Assembly: GCA_018398805.1 (NCBI GenBank)
Contig: JAGFBZ010000860.1
Coordinates: forward strand, 30,001-94,000
Reading direction: 5' to 3'
Length of the DNA stretch: 64,000 nt
Origin: Hirundichthys speculiger
Lineage: Eukaryota; Chordata; Actinopteri; Beloniformes; Exocoetidae
Position 1 is the stretch's first letter, and every line of letters begins with the position of its first letter. The notes beneath the pieces are model-generated. The model had not been told where the DNA came from and did not search any database. It was given only the letters and a program-made list of their open reading frames with translations. This document shows, piece by piece, positions 1-42,311 of this stretch. Both the position numbers and the translations under genes were made by a program.

Positions 1-2366
1 AGGGGGGCGGAGGTGGAGGCCGCGCTGGACGGCCTGGCGGCGAACAAGAGCCCGGGGCTGGATGGGCTCACGGCTGAGTTTTATCGGGCTTTCCGCTCGG
101 CCGAGGTGCCCATCCTGCTGCGGGTTCTCCGGCGGGCGTTGGAGGGGGACGGGCCGTGCGAGGGATTCAACACCGGGCTCATCACCCTGTTGTTTAAATC
201 TGGCGAGCGGGGAGACTTGGCCAACTACCGACCGCTCACGATGCTGAACGTCCATTACAAGATCCTGGCCAAGGTTCTGGCCGGTCGACTGCGGCACGTG
301 ATGCCGTCGGTAGTGGGTCACCAACAGACGTACAGCGTGCCGGGGCGGACGGTGGCGGACTCCCTGTTGGCCATCCGGTTCGGCTTCCGGGAGGTGGTGG
401 CGTCGGGGGGCTTCTGCCTGTCCGTGGACTTCAGCAAGGCGTTCGACCGCGTCGACCACGGCTCTCTGTGGGCTGCACTGGGCCGCTTCGGCTTCGGGCG
501 GCGGTTTGTGGGTTGGCTGGCGCGGCTGTACGAGGGGGTGTGCAGCCGCGTGCGGTGGGGCTGACGGGGGACGTTCCCCTGCGTAAATCTATCAGGCAGG
601 GGTGTCCTCTGTCGGCCTTTCTGTTCGCCGCGGCGGTCGAGCCCCTGGCGCTGCTCGTGGACGCCTCGCCCACCATCAGAGGCGTCCTGCTGCTGAGCGG
701 GGGAGACCTGCGACTGGTGCAGTACGCCGATGACACGACGCTGCTGGTCCGCGACAGGGGGAGCCTCCTGGAGGCGCTCTCTGTGATCGAGCGCTTCTGC
801 GCCGCCACCGGGGCCAGAGTCAACTGGGCCAAGTTGGACCTGGTGGCCTGCGGGGGGGAGGATGCCGGGGGGTTGGAGCGACGCCTCCGCATCGTCCAGG
901 GTCCGTTTAAGGCCCTCGGGATCTTCTTCGGGGCGGACGAGGCGGAGGCAGAGCGCCGGACGTAGGAGGCGGCGATGGCGGGGGTGCGTCGTACCCTCGA
1001 CTTTTGGAGAATGCGGGCGCACCCGCTGCAGGGTGGGCCGGACCCGCTGCAGGGGCGGGCGGCCGTCCTGTCAGCGTGGGTGTTGACCCGCTTGGGCCAC
1101 GCCCTGGCGGTGCACGGGCGCGGCTGGGGGCGTTCGGGGCAGAGATAGCCGAGGCCTGGGCGGTGTTTCGGCCCCGGGCGTCCCTGGTCGTGCGAGGGCG
1201 GGGGCAGCTGCTCGGGATGCCGCTGTTCCGCAACCCCGAGCTGATGGTCCAGGGACGTCCGCTGGAGGGGCCGGCGTGGGAGGGGGCGGGGCTCAAGCGG
1301 GTCCGGGACGTGCTTTCTAGCGAGGGCGCAGTGGACGAGGGGCTGGTCGCCTCGCGGCTCCGGCGGTGTGCGGCGCGGTATGCGACGCCCTGGCGGCGGG
1401 CGGGGGTGCGCGCGCCGCTTTCGCCGGGGGGGGGGGGGGGGGGGGTCCTCCCGAATTCCTGGTCCGGAGGGAGGGGGGGGATCAGTCGGCTTCGCGGCCT
1501 TGACGACCAGGTTGGCGTACGCGATGCTGCGCAACCGGTTTTGGAGGCCCCCCGCCACCGAGGTTCGCTGGAGAGCGATGTTCCCCTCGGCGGCGGGCGT
1601 GGGCCTCTGGGAGAGCATGACCTGTCTGTTCCTGCCTCCCCAGTGTCTCAGCCTGGATTTCAAGATCAGACATCGCCTGGTCTACACGGCCCAGATCCTC
1701 AACCGCCTGGACAGGACGAGGGGCCGGGGCTGCGCGCGGTGCTCGGGCGAGCTAGAAGATCTGACCCACCTGTTCCTCGACTGTCCGGCCGGGGCAGTCC
1801 GGACAGGATCCGGGGGCTGCTCCGGGACCGCTGCGGGCTGGTGTTCGGCACCGAGCAGGAGTGGCGGTGGGGCTTCCTGTTCGGGGTCGGGCGCCGGCCC
1901 GGGACCAACCCAGCCGTGGGTAACCTGATTCTGGCACTGTCCCGCTGCGCCACCTGGCTGACCAGAAATTACTGGCTGCACGAAGGCCGGAGGGTGGACA
2001 CCTGGGTCCACTTCACCAACTGGGCGTTGCTGTACATCTCCTCCCTCCTGGGACACGCGGCGGCTCCGTGGAGGCGCTTCCTTGGTGACAACACTTGGCT
2101 GACGGAGGACGGCTCGACGCTGAGGCTGGCCTGCGCACGGGGAGTGTTACGGACAGTTCCGCTGCCGGGATTTGGCCCGGTGGACCTCGACGGTGGTGCG
2201 GGGCCGCCTTGACGGGCCGACTGGAGGCCTGATCGGGGTGTGACGCCCGGCAGGGGTCGTGGCTGTGTGTGCTTGGACTTGTTGTATTGACTTTCCACAG
2301 GCATTGTTTTGTTTTATTGTACTTTTATTGTTACAAAGATTATTTTAATAATAAAATACAAAAAAA
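1..2366 (+). mobile_element. Tx1/L1-clade non-LTR retrotransposon, 3' part, degenerate
   Basis: This is the reverse-transcriptase half of a LINE; the 5' end lies outside the window. The RT core is readable: the fingers motif KSPGLDGLTAEFY and the NYRPLTMLN block lie in 13-564, SVDFSKAFDRVDH near 420-460, and the catalytic QYADDTTLL near 719-745. A C-terminal zinc-knuckle-like C-x2-C-x8-H-x4-C (CARCSGELEDLTHLFLDC) lies near 1730-1785. The frame is broken: shifts near 545, 1130, in or next to a 20-G run (1426-1445), and near 1800, plus an in-frame TAG at 963-965. The last coding piece stops at 2212. A short 3' UTR ends in an AATAAA-containing A-rich tail that directly joins 5S rRNA sequence. 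The residue pattern and high GC resemble Tx1-like elements of fish, several of which are site-specific (family knowledge). It should not make a functional protein as it stands, although homopolymer sequencing errors could account for some shifts. Confidence 0.85.
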
Positions 2367-2417
2367 GAGCGCCTGATCTCGGAAGCTAAGCAGGGTTGGG
2401 CGGTGCCGTAAGCTTTT
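2367..2417 (+). pseudogene. 5S rRNA gene remnant (target of the LINE)
   Basis: The sequence directly after the LINE tail reads as 5S rRNA. It has the internal-control-region stretch CTGATCTCGGAAGCTAAGC followed by AGGGTTGGGC, then GGTGCCGTAAGC and a TTTT terminator. About 40-45 nt of the normal gene between the GGGC and the terminal GGTGC are missing, and the first part of the gene is absent on this side of the insertion. It therefore cannot be a functional 5S gene. Its value is that it identifies the LINE's insertion site. Confidence 0.8.
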
Positions 2418-4440
2418 ACACTCATTTCCAAACACCACTGCCCGCTCTTGCTCACTCGCCCCATACGCTTTCAAATTCAAACAGCTTCCTATACCCACAT
2501 CATCTGCAAAATCTTTTCTCATTTAAAATTACACCTGCAACTGCTCATCTCTTTCACCTTACCCACATACTTGTCACACTCACACTAAAGAAAAACACTT
2601 TGGATCTGCAAACATCAACACAATACACACACAGCCTACGCTATCTGACGCCACAAGCCACACCGCTCTCACTGTCTCTTACCTCAAACCTGTCAACTTT
2701 TGGATTTGACAATAAGGGAAATTTTCTGGGGCCCGCCACCGCCAGTATCCCTTACATTTTTGCTGTACAGAAAAGCTGAAATCACAGCTTTACTACTTCC
2801 AGAACTTCAGCCAGCTCTTTTGTTTCCTGTGTGCCACTACATTTCTCTCATAATTAGGTCAGTTGCTGGGTGATTATGCCACAATGTTTTTAATTTTTTA
2901 TTTTTTTCCAACAACATACTCTCCTGCAAGTCTTTTTGTTTTGTTTTCTTTTTTCTTTTACACGTTCCCGACTCATATTGTCGTTTGGACGCCATCTCTT
3001 CATCATCAACAACCTGTCGGTGCATCTGACCGCTGATTGGTCAGATACTGTGCTGTCAATCATCACTGTGGCTGTGTGTGCGGTGCTTGTCTATATACGC
3101 TTCACCTTTTTCTCTCTCAGGCCTCGGGCGCGCGCCTCTCGGCAGTCTTGCGCACCGTGCACTCCGTGAGCATCATTTGCCAATCTGCAGAAAGTGCGTC
3201 TCCTCCCGTGAAGTGGGGGCCCCTCATGGGCCGCGGGGCCCTACGCACAGCGCGTGTTCTGCGTATAGGGAGGGGCGGCGCTGGCCAACAACATATCCTT
3301 AATTAGGCTGGGGATGTTGCCTTGCTCTTTTTCATTTATTTTAGTTGCTACAGTCCTTTCAAGAAGTATCCTTTTGAGATTAGCTAAGTGTGTAAGTACA
3401 TACATCATCATTTTATTTCTTTAATAAATGTTATGATTCACGTTTTTCATGGGTCAACCCATGGGATCGAACTCGTGATCTCTCAGTCGATGACGCTACT
3501 TTTTTTTTTTTTTTTGAACATTTTGAGAGACTAATAGACTCAGAACTTGAGCTTGAGCTCACAGTCTTCAGGTTTATTTTTCCAGTTTTTTTTTTTTATA
3601 TTTAGATGGACCAACGGGCGCGGTCCTGAGCACCAAACCGAGTCCGAAAGAAGAACCAACAAATCCAGGTGAGTGAGTGACTGAGCAGCTGTCACAGAGG
3701 CGTGTCCACCTCACTCGTGGGAGAAGGCCGATGACTCTCCCCTCGTCATTGGTGGAACTTGGAATCATTTGTGGCTCGAGGTCGAATCCAATGAATAAGG
3801 TGTAGAGCATTTCAGACTACCCTGTTGTGTTTTTCTATTGGTATATTTCATTACATATGTATTATTATTACTTTTTTTTTTGAGAAATTTAAAAGTCATG
3901 ATCAAGGGTAACATTTTTAAATTTTAGCATTATGGATATTTGCAAGTATACAGTTAACTTGACCAAATTCCTTTTTCCTACATGGATTTAACGAGTTGCT
4001 CGATACTGTCTGCACGATGGAACCTGCAACATCGTTGAACCAGACAGTCAGTCAGGATTTAAAGATGCAAATATTATGTATTGAATTATGGCGAAAAAGC
4101 AAACCATTTTGAAAATGACTTTACAAAGAACTAAAAGAAAAACATCAACAATGTATCTGCTCTTACTGAGGGATTGCACCATAATCTGCAGCTGCGCACT
4201 CCTGCCCGCAGCTGTCAAAACCACCCACATCAAGACGATGCTATTTATTTAAAAAATGGGGGATATCCTCTGTTTAAGTAGAACTTTTTCATCTTTGTTC
4301 ATTCTCTCGGCCCAAACGATATTGACTTGTAAAACACAAAGCAAAGTCTCAGGTGTGACAATATCCACTGTCTTAAACAGAAAAAAATTCCCCGATATAG
4401 AGATGATCTGTTTAAGACAACCCTACTCCTTGAATGGTTC
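2418..4440. other. Intergenic, no gene seen
   Basis: AT-rich sequence without a convincing reading frame. Positions 3066-3290 are an isolated CpG-rich patch, preceded by TATATA near 3092, which I cannot assign. A fragment at about 3453-3502 resembles a tRNA T-arm/B box (GAGTTCGATCCC on the minus strand) next to a poly-T run, possibly a scrap of a tRNA-derived SINE. Confidence 0.4.
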
Positions 4441-4566
4441 GCTCCGTTGCTATGCTATCTTTTGTAGACATTCTCCAGGGTGATGGAGAAGACATTTCGG
4501 TGGCTCGGCCTGAAAATATAAACACGTCACCCTGTTTTTTTCTTTTTACAGTGGAAACCACCAAAA
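4441..4566 (+). promoter_or_regulatory. Likely dnaaf9 promoter / 5' UTR region
   Basis: This stretch precedes the dnaaf9 start codon. It contains a GTTGC-type RFX half-site-like motif (4446-4455) and a forkhead-like ATAAACA (about 4519). Ciliary genes are commonly driven by RFX and FOXJ1 factors (family knowledge), but these short matches can occur by chance. A pyrimidine tract ending in ACAG immediately before the exon-1 region (about 4535-4552) looks like a splice acceptor, so a separate non-coding first exon further upstream is possible. Confidence 0.35.
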
Positions 4567-34731
<30,165 letters not shown>

Positions 34732-37700
34732 CGTCTGTGTGCGTATGTTCACGCCATCTCTCATGTTTTCGATCATAAGGGGGACCACTGTGGGGGGGGG
34801 GGGGGGTGGGGGGGGGGGGGGGGGGGGGGGCACAGAGGTTACGCACTGACCAATCCTCTGTAATTGTCAATGAGTGATCACACCGCTCGCATCTTCAGCA
34901 ACATCTGCTGCTAAAGGTCCATTACATTCCACAATTTGTTATGTCATTTCGTTCCAATTTGATGGCACGCAAAGGATAAGTGGAGTTGAACTTTTGAACA
35001 GGGTCATCATCTATCAGAACCAAGTTATGTCATGCCATGGCTGCCTGCCTGACTTCCCACTACGACACCAACAGTGCCGTCATCAATTTGATGAGCCGGG
35101 TGTAATCGTTAACAAATGAAAAGGTTATTTAATGTGGCGACTGAAGTCAAATTAAGACATGTCAAGAGAGATCTGCAGAAAATTCAGAGACATAAAAACA
35201 GATTCCCTGAGTCTGCATGCTGTGGAACTTTAACAATCGAAGGGGATTTCCGACCACACGCTCCCACAGCTTGTGCTTTTCTGTTTATCACAGTTGGCAA
35301 ATTAATGCCTCTATTTCTGGGCAAGCATGAATGGCCGTGTGCTCGTGGTCGTCTCCCTCGTGGGGTTTTTCAAGAACTGCTCCTCCTCTGTTGTCACCCA
35401 ATCCGTGGTCCACCTGTCAGCTTGTTTGAAAGCCACACTGCGGCAGAGGGAGTGCTTGGCTTTAGAGCTGTAAACATTGGACAGACTGCTGGCCACACAC
35501 TTGATAAATGATGCCATTTTTCACATAGCTATGAGTCATACCAGAGCTTTACTTCAAGACTCCTGAAGTGACTCTAATGGTTCAGTGTTCTGAAAGTAAT
35601 TCTGTCCCAGCGGGAATGTTTTGTTGTTCCAAAACCGTTAAAGCTGTCAGAAAAGACGGGCTACATTTACCTGAAAACCTTTGCTCTCGTGGCACTTCAA
35701 CATTTGATAGCGCTGCTAGCTAATAGTGATATTGATACAGGGAGCTGTGCAGCCAGCTGTGGATCACTCATTGTACCATTGTTGTTTCTGGATTTCATTC
35801 TTGTTATTTAACCTTTTTGTGCCACTGTATTTGGGTGAAACAATGGCAGGATGGCCCGATTTAAGTAATAGTGTGGTTAATTTTGGGTACACATGAGTGG
35901 AGTCATTAGAGTGATGTCACTAAGACTGTAACGTTTCTACTTTCTGCTCTGTGTGTGTGTTATGCATGTCTTTCTCTTCTCAGGGTTCCTACACATGTTT
36001 TGAATTTCTGATCTGTCAGAAAATGTAACTGATAAGCAGCCTTTTTTTTTTGAGCTGCATATTTATATTTCAAAAGATGTGCTTAAATTAAAGATTCTAA
36101 TTTGTAAGAAACATTTCAAAGTAAAAACACAAGAGGAGTATAAAAGGTGAAAATATGTATGAACCCTGCAATGGGATTTGTATGGTTGATGGCTTTTATT
36201 CACAATGGGGTTAGCAATGTAACGAGCAGGCGAGACAATATTTGACTCTTATGGTCCAGGTTTGTTTAAGTAATTAAATCCGTCCATGATCCTACTCAAT
36301 AACAATCTTCTATACAAATCACAACCTCTTTACTGGAAGCTATAAAGGAAAATACACTGGTATTACACTGGACCTAAACATTTACCTGTGCTCAACATTT
36401 TCATTGAGCCAGATGATAATATCAGTAGGGAATACTGAATGATATTGATATTTTCTTTAAAAAAAAAGAAAAAGTTGAAAGGCAGTAATTTTGTCAATTT
36501 CCATACAAACGTGAAGCTGTTTATTTTCACCTAAATGACTTTTTATGTCTTATGACCCTGATACTAAACCCAGCCTGACACTGCTGGCCCCATCCCTTCT
36601 CCCATGAAGTCTAGTCATTTGACCATGTGATGCTCCTGCTGTCTTTCAGGCTATTCATGTGTTGTATCAATTCACACATAACATAAAAGCACATCTAGAA
36701 TATTAGTGACTCTGGGATTTTCCTGACAGCCAGCATTAGAGGTGTTCGCATAAAGAAGGTTCTCATTTCAGAAACACGCCTCTAACTCTCTTATATTCTA
36801 AAAAAAGTGCAGTTGCTCCGTGTGTGTGTTTATATAATCTACTTACGTTACCCTCCACAAGCTCTTTAAGGACAAAGCTAGGAAAACAGAGCTGCTAAAT
36901 TCTCAGTCTGCGCTCCGCTGGGTTCCTGCTGAAAGTGTTCATAGCTCACATAACAAAGGGCTCGACGCAATTAAAGGCTACTTGATAAAAGTGTTACCTC
37001 TGCTTACAAATGACCCGCACGGTAAAATTCAAACAGATTACAGAGGGCTTTTTAGAAACGGAACAGGATAGCATATAAGCTTAATCCTTTGGTGACAAAA
37101 CGATAACTCTTGTTTAAGCTGGATTCTCTTTTCAGCGTTTCCGACGTGCACTCTCTAAGCCATCTGTTTGGAGCAACAGTTGTCATGGTTCTGTCGTTAC
37201 GTAACACTGCAGACTTACCTTGATTGACAGTGAAATTGTTGTGAGGCAGATGTATGGGAGACTGAAGATGCCAGAACTGTGAACCCTGGTGCAAGTCAGA
37301 GTGATACCCTAAACTGCCAAGAGATTAAAAGCTCGTCCTTAAAGAGATGAGGGTTATGTAACACGTTTGTGATATTTAAATCCAATTACCACTAACAAAT
37401 ATATAGACTCACTTATACACAAGCACCAGCACCAGTGTGTGTGCACGCGCTTGCATGTGATGAGATGTCATATGAATATGATACCATGTATGTTCAGATA
37501 AACTTGCCTTTCACCAAACTGGTACGCCAAAAAGAAAACAATCTCGTTTATTTTACATACCTGCTAAGAATTTGAATTACCTCAAAGCGACAAAAAGTAT
37601 TTTTTGTAAAACTGTGAATTGTTGCAGACAGAGCTCTGCATATAGCAAAAAAAAAAAGAAAAGAAATACTTTCGCACAAGCTTCAAGAAGCAAAAGCAGA

Positions 37701-39431
37701 TGCAATTTTTTAAAAAAACAAAACACAATAACTCTGAGAATCTGATCGGTTTTGAGGCATCAGTTTTCTCTGATCCAGCAGTGCCTTGACTGCAGCTGAG
37801 AGCAGCAGACACTGAAGCTGCATCCTCCCCCCTGACGAGGGTGGAGGTGTCGTCAGGCGACCATCCGTCCTTCAACAGCGTTGGTGAAAGGAATACATGG
37901 AGTTGTTCTTTAAAACGGTGTGTTTCTACAACGCCAGGGGGTACAGTGGGCACGGGCACGTGGAGGGAGCCATCATCTAAGTGTTTTTACAAACCGAGCA
38001 ACCAGATTTTATAAAAGGGCCTGGGGGAAATGGCAAGACTGTCAACAGTCTCATGCTAGTCATTTATTTCCATGTGGTTGTAGTTTTTTTTTATTTTTGT
38101 TCATCAAGTTAAAGAAGTGCACTTTATTCCTTAGAGATTAAAAAAGGGAAAGCCCTATTTTTATAAATGTTCTTTTCAAGTCCATATCTTAATATAAAGA
38201 ATCGTAAATCTCACACCTTTATTTTAAGCCCAGCGGCCCTAGATGGGATATAAAGTTTCGTATCAGAGTGTACCCACTCTGCAAAAATTGAGTGTGTGAC
38301 TAAAGCGGAGTGATCCCTGTTTGTTGTACACGGGACCCCCACGGAGCCCCCCCACAAGCCTCTGAGCGTGACTGCTACGCTGCTCACACTGAGCACCCTG
38401 GCGTTGTCATCCTGTGTGTCGAGGTTAGCCGTTTTGTAGCTGATGTTATAGGACAAAAACAAAGTTTGGTGTTAATTAATCGGGGACTGTGACATTCTTG
38501 TACTGCACATTGATAAAGCAGTCAGAGGTTTCGCTTCTATCTGCTTTTGAAGATTGCTTTCAAAAGAGTCCGCTGTGTGGAAATGCACTTCTAGAAGAAG
38601 TTGGTACTTTTATAGGCTGTTTTTTTTTGTTGTTTTTTTTTTTTTTTTCTCAATGGAAAACAGCAGCTTGAAAATGAATTTTAAACCGACCAAATACATC
38701 AGTGTCCTCAGGGGGGCTGTTAATGCTAATAGTTTAGGTTGTTCTGTCACACCGAGGTTAAAAGGGAGTAACGAGCTCTGCTTCCCCACAGTCCACGTGG
38801 ACTTGGCTCAGCTGTGATCATTACACCTGAGATTCCACGTTTGCCCTCTCAAACTCAAGTGTTACAGAAATAGATGGAGGTGAAATTGTGGTTAATGTAG
38901 CCATTTGGTGTGCAGCCACGTGGCAAATGGCTACGTTGCTACGTGCTAAACAGAGGCTGTAATTCACGCTGAGGAAGAGCTACGACTGAAGCTGGGAGGT
39001 GTTTCATGTCACGATGGCCGCCTAAAGTTACAAGAGTAAAAATAACTTTTTATGATCTCTATTGTGAGAAAAGGCAAAAAAATAAACTTACTTCAGAAGT
39101 GCCAAACTGATTTCCACATGTTGTTTCGAGGGTGTTCACAGAAAGTGGGCAAAACTATCTTGCATTTGCACAAAACCACTGTAACTTCTGTTTTTATCCT
39201 GTGACTGATGCTTTTATAAACTAATTGTTGTAGTATTTATTGCACCGTGTTATAAATAAAAATATTTCTATGGAAGTTGTCGTTTATTTTCTCATTAATG
39301 CTGTTTGGATTTTAAGTGCTCTGTGCCTCGGTGGATGCAGGTTCAAGGTTTCAAAGTAGAGAGGACGCATGTTCTCTGTCCAGGAGATGCTGATCTGCCT
39401 CTTCCTGATGTGAACGCGACACAAAGGCCAC
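34732..39431. other. dnaaf9 3' flank and intergenic space
   Basis: A G-only tract interrupted by one T (34792-34830) lies 61 nt after the dnaaf9 stop codon, inside the presumed 3' UTR. Possible poly(A) signals are ATTAAA at 36087-36092 and AATAAA at 39255-39260; I cannot decide between them without transcript data. No other gene, tRNA or complete mobile element was recognised. Confidence 0.5.
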
Positions 39432-40132
39432 GGTTACATGATGTTTTTTAATTCGGAATTAATTATTTTTAATTAAATAATTCCGAATTAAACTATTTTC
39501 CTTCGAGTTTACATGGAAATAGTAATTCCGTATTGAGGTTTACATGGTAGACACGTTAGATCGGCTTTATCCAATTCCACTTAAGGTCTGGGGGTAGGGA
39601 AGGGTTCTGATTGGATAGGGAGGCGGACGTCCCGAAAAAAAAACAAACTTACTCGATTAGCAACAACATGGAGAAACCTCCTTCATTTAACCTAGCCGCT
39701 ACAACTTTGAAAAGCTCACAATTTTTATGTTTCCTGCCATCTGTTCTTTTTATTATTTCCAGTTCCTCCAAGCTATTTATTAAATAAATCGTCTCTGGTC
39801 TTGACCACCGTTTACCGCGTGCTGCCATCTTGAAACTTTGTTTCGAAAACAAGGCCAGCGCGGAATATAAGCGTCATCGCGACAGACAGGCAAGAGAACT
39901 AGCATGCGCAGAAAGACCGGAATTAATTTAAAGAGGAATGAGTGTATACATGACTGCGGAATTATTCTATTCTGATTTAAAATCAGAATAAACCAGCCAC
40001 TTACTTCGGAATTAAGTTTAATTCGGAATTGACATTTTCATTCGGATTTAGGTGTTTACATGGTAACTTTTAATCATTTTAAATCAGATTTAATTTTAAT
40101 TCTGAATTAAAGAGGAATTAAACTTCCCATGT
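39432..40132 (-). mobile_element. Non-autonomous DNA element with Myb/SANT-like ORF remnant
   Basis: The segment starts near GGTTACATGATG and ends near CCCATGTAAATC, with repeated AATTCGGAATTA and AATTCTGAATTA inverted motifs in both subterminal zones. On the minus strand a 67-codon frame (39852-39649) reads WSRPETIYLINSLEELEII, followed by a spacing and an Arg/Lys run. This looks like a trihelix/Myb-type DNA-binding domain cut short. Such domains are the accessory protein of PIF/Harbinger elements (family knowledge). The exact ends and TSD are unclear. Confidence 0.55.
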
Positions 40133-41405
40133 AAATCAAATTTGGGGAAGTTGGGCTAAACTGATCAAGGGAACACGTGCCTGCGCGTGCACGTATTTGT
40201 GTGGAAAGAGCTTGTATGTTTGTTTTGTGCATTAAAAGTTATTAAATAGGAAAGGGGCGCCTGAAATAAAGGCAGGCGAATGTGAGAAATCCTGCCTCTC
40301 ACATGATATACCTCCATCTCCTCGTGCTCCGTGGGTCTGAAAAGAAGGAGCGAGTCCGTGCACGTCCTTGCATTGTTGCCGGGCAGATAGAGGCCTCCAC
40401 ATGGCTAACCTCTGACATCAGCGTTTCCTCACCTCTCTCCATGCACCACTGCGCTGCTCGCTGCTCCCCGGCGACTCCAGTCAACACAACCCACCAGATA
40501 TACACTTAAGTCACTTGAACCACTCCTGCCATATCTCCTTCACACCAGTAACCGGCCTTTTTTCTCCCACCCCACCTCCTATTGTTGTATTGTAACCGAG
40601 GCGCTGAACCGGGGCTATTTGTGGACTATTATGACAGCCGCATGTAAACACTCATCACTCCTGCTAACGTCAGCCGAAGCCTGCCGAACGGACCCAGGTC
40701 ACAATAATGGAGACACCGTAACTTTACTCATCTGGGTTTTAGAGGGCTTCTCTTTCCTTTCACTCTCACTCGGAGGCGAACAGGTTCATGTGCAGCATGT
40801 TCTTTTATGAATGTGTAAATTTAAACAGGAATGACGGCTGAAAACAAGAGACTTGCCCAGATGTAAGTGCTGTCTTCACTGCATATTTTTATTGCATAAC
40901 TTTTGACACCATTTCATAACATAATACTTGTGATGCACTTTTGAGCCACATGACATCACAGCCGGGTGCCGTTATCGGACATCGGTGCTGATGCTGTCGC
41001 CAGAGCCGGACTGGGTACCGACTGACGGGGCAGATGCAAGAGGCCGATCTTCTCAATTAAAGTCGCACATCAGCTGCCTGCACAGCCGTAGTTGATGGCA
41101 GTAAGTATGTGAGGCCTTTTTAACCAGTTTTTTTTGCATTCATTTGCAATTAAATGTGATCTGATTTTCATCTTAGTCACAATAATAGAAAAAGACAATG
41201 TGCTTAAGCTGATAAAACAGTAATAAATTCTCATGTATGGACTTTTTTTTTTAAACCTCCAGCATTGTAAATGGGTAATTGATGCGTTCAATAACGGGGA
41301 GTGGAAAAGCAGGATTTGTGCATCACTAAACATCAGGCTCAAAAGTTTTATTTTTTTTTTTTTTTTTTGACTGAAAACTTCATAGATGAACATTTACATT
41401 TAGAT
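40133..41405. other. Intergenic, no confirmed gene
   Basis: A moderately GC-rich stretch (40290-40720) carries no convincing frame. At 40831 a short ATG frame (MTAENKRLAQ) is bracketed by CAG before and GTAAGT after, so it could be a small exon, but no continuing exon was found. A poly-A/T tract lies near 41349-41368. Confidence 0.35.
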
Positions 41406-42178
41406 CAGGGGTGTCAGACTCATTTTCACTGAGGGCCACATCAGCATCATGGTTGCCATCGAAGAGCCAGATCGGCAGCATGAACGTTACAAAATGCAAT
41501 GTAAATCAAAATCAATTAAACTGCGCCTTATATTGTTAAGTAACTGTTTCTGCATTTATTATATATTAAAACTTCTAATATTTAACTCATTATTATATTA
41601 AACTCAGGGTATGGTTGTAAACCTACTCTCGCACTGGTAATGTTTACAGAGTCCGTTGCCATGGTAACGGACTCTGTAAACATCACTCAGAGTATCCATT
41701 ACCTTTGTTTCAGGAGCGGAAGCCATTCTTTGTTTTTCTTGTAGGCTAAATTTAGCATACTTAGCTTTCACGACTGACACCGCCTCATAACACAAAATAC
41801 GTACTGTTGTTTCACCTTGAGATACAAACTTGTATTCGTTTTCTCGTCGTTCATGAAACTGTCTTCCTTGTGCATCAATTTCTCTTTTCTTGGACATATT
41901 GGGGTTAGTTTGTAGAGGTTTTTCTGAAATCCATCAGTTCTGAAAATCATCTTGGTGTCTTGCTCATGGTGAGATACTGTTATCGTTGTGGGTGACAACC
42001 AAATGCATGATGGGAGATGTATTTTATTGTCAATATACGCTTTAAAGCGGTGTAAGCTTATTTTAAGTCTTAAAATATTGGTTTAAATTTAAGCCAATAA
42101 AGCACAAGCTCTTGAGGGCCATATACAATGATGTGGCGGGCCACATTTGGCCCGCGGGCCTTGTGTTTGACACATGTG
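41406..42178 (-). mobile_element. hAT element, copy 2 of the CACATGTGTCAAACAC family
   Basis: It is inverted relative to 33771, with ends CAGGGGTGTCAGACTCATTT and TTTGACACATGTG. ATTTAGAT is duplicated on both sides (41398-41405, 42179-42186). On the minus strand 41897-41604 reads MSKKREIDAQGRQFHERREN and, further on, AKYAKFSLQEKQR, the same transposase N-terminus as the 33771 copy, with a deletion. It carries AATAAA on the minus strand (42023-42028), downstream of the KY-like gene. Confidence 0.9.
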
Positions 42179-42311
42179 ATTTAGATCCATAATTGCGACT
42201 TGCATCAAAATGATTCTCTCTTTGTTTTGTTGCTTCATTTAAACATTGCAAATGACATCACAGTCGTTTGCATCAGAGCTTTAACGGCAACTTCACTAGA
42301 CAGCTGCGATT

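Noticed and set aside
318..1663. Minus-strand frames of 234 and 410 codons in the LINE
   Set aside because: They are antisense shadows of the GC-rich reverse transcriptase; the plus strand has the recognisable RT motifs.
2367..2417. Functional 5S rRNA gene
   Set aside because: Only two short blocks remain and the middle part of the 3' half is missing.
3066..3302. Coding gene or snRNA in the CpG-rich patch
   Set aside because: Three overlapping frames of similar length without recognisable content; no snRNA sequence motif.
3453..3502. tRNA gene on the minus strand
   Set aside because: A B-box/T-arm-like stretch is present but no cloverleaf can be folded; at most it is a SINE fragment.
40831..40862. 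Small exon MTAENKRLAQ between an acceptor-like and a donor-like site
   Set aside because: No partner exon, no recognised protein, and chance occurrence is likely at this length.
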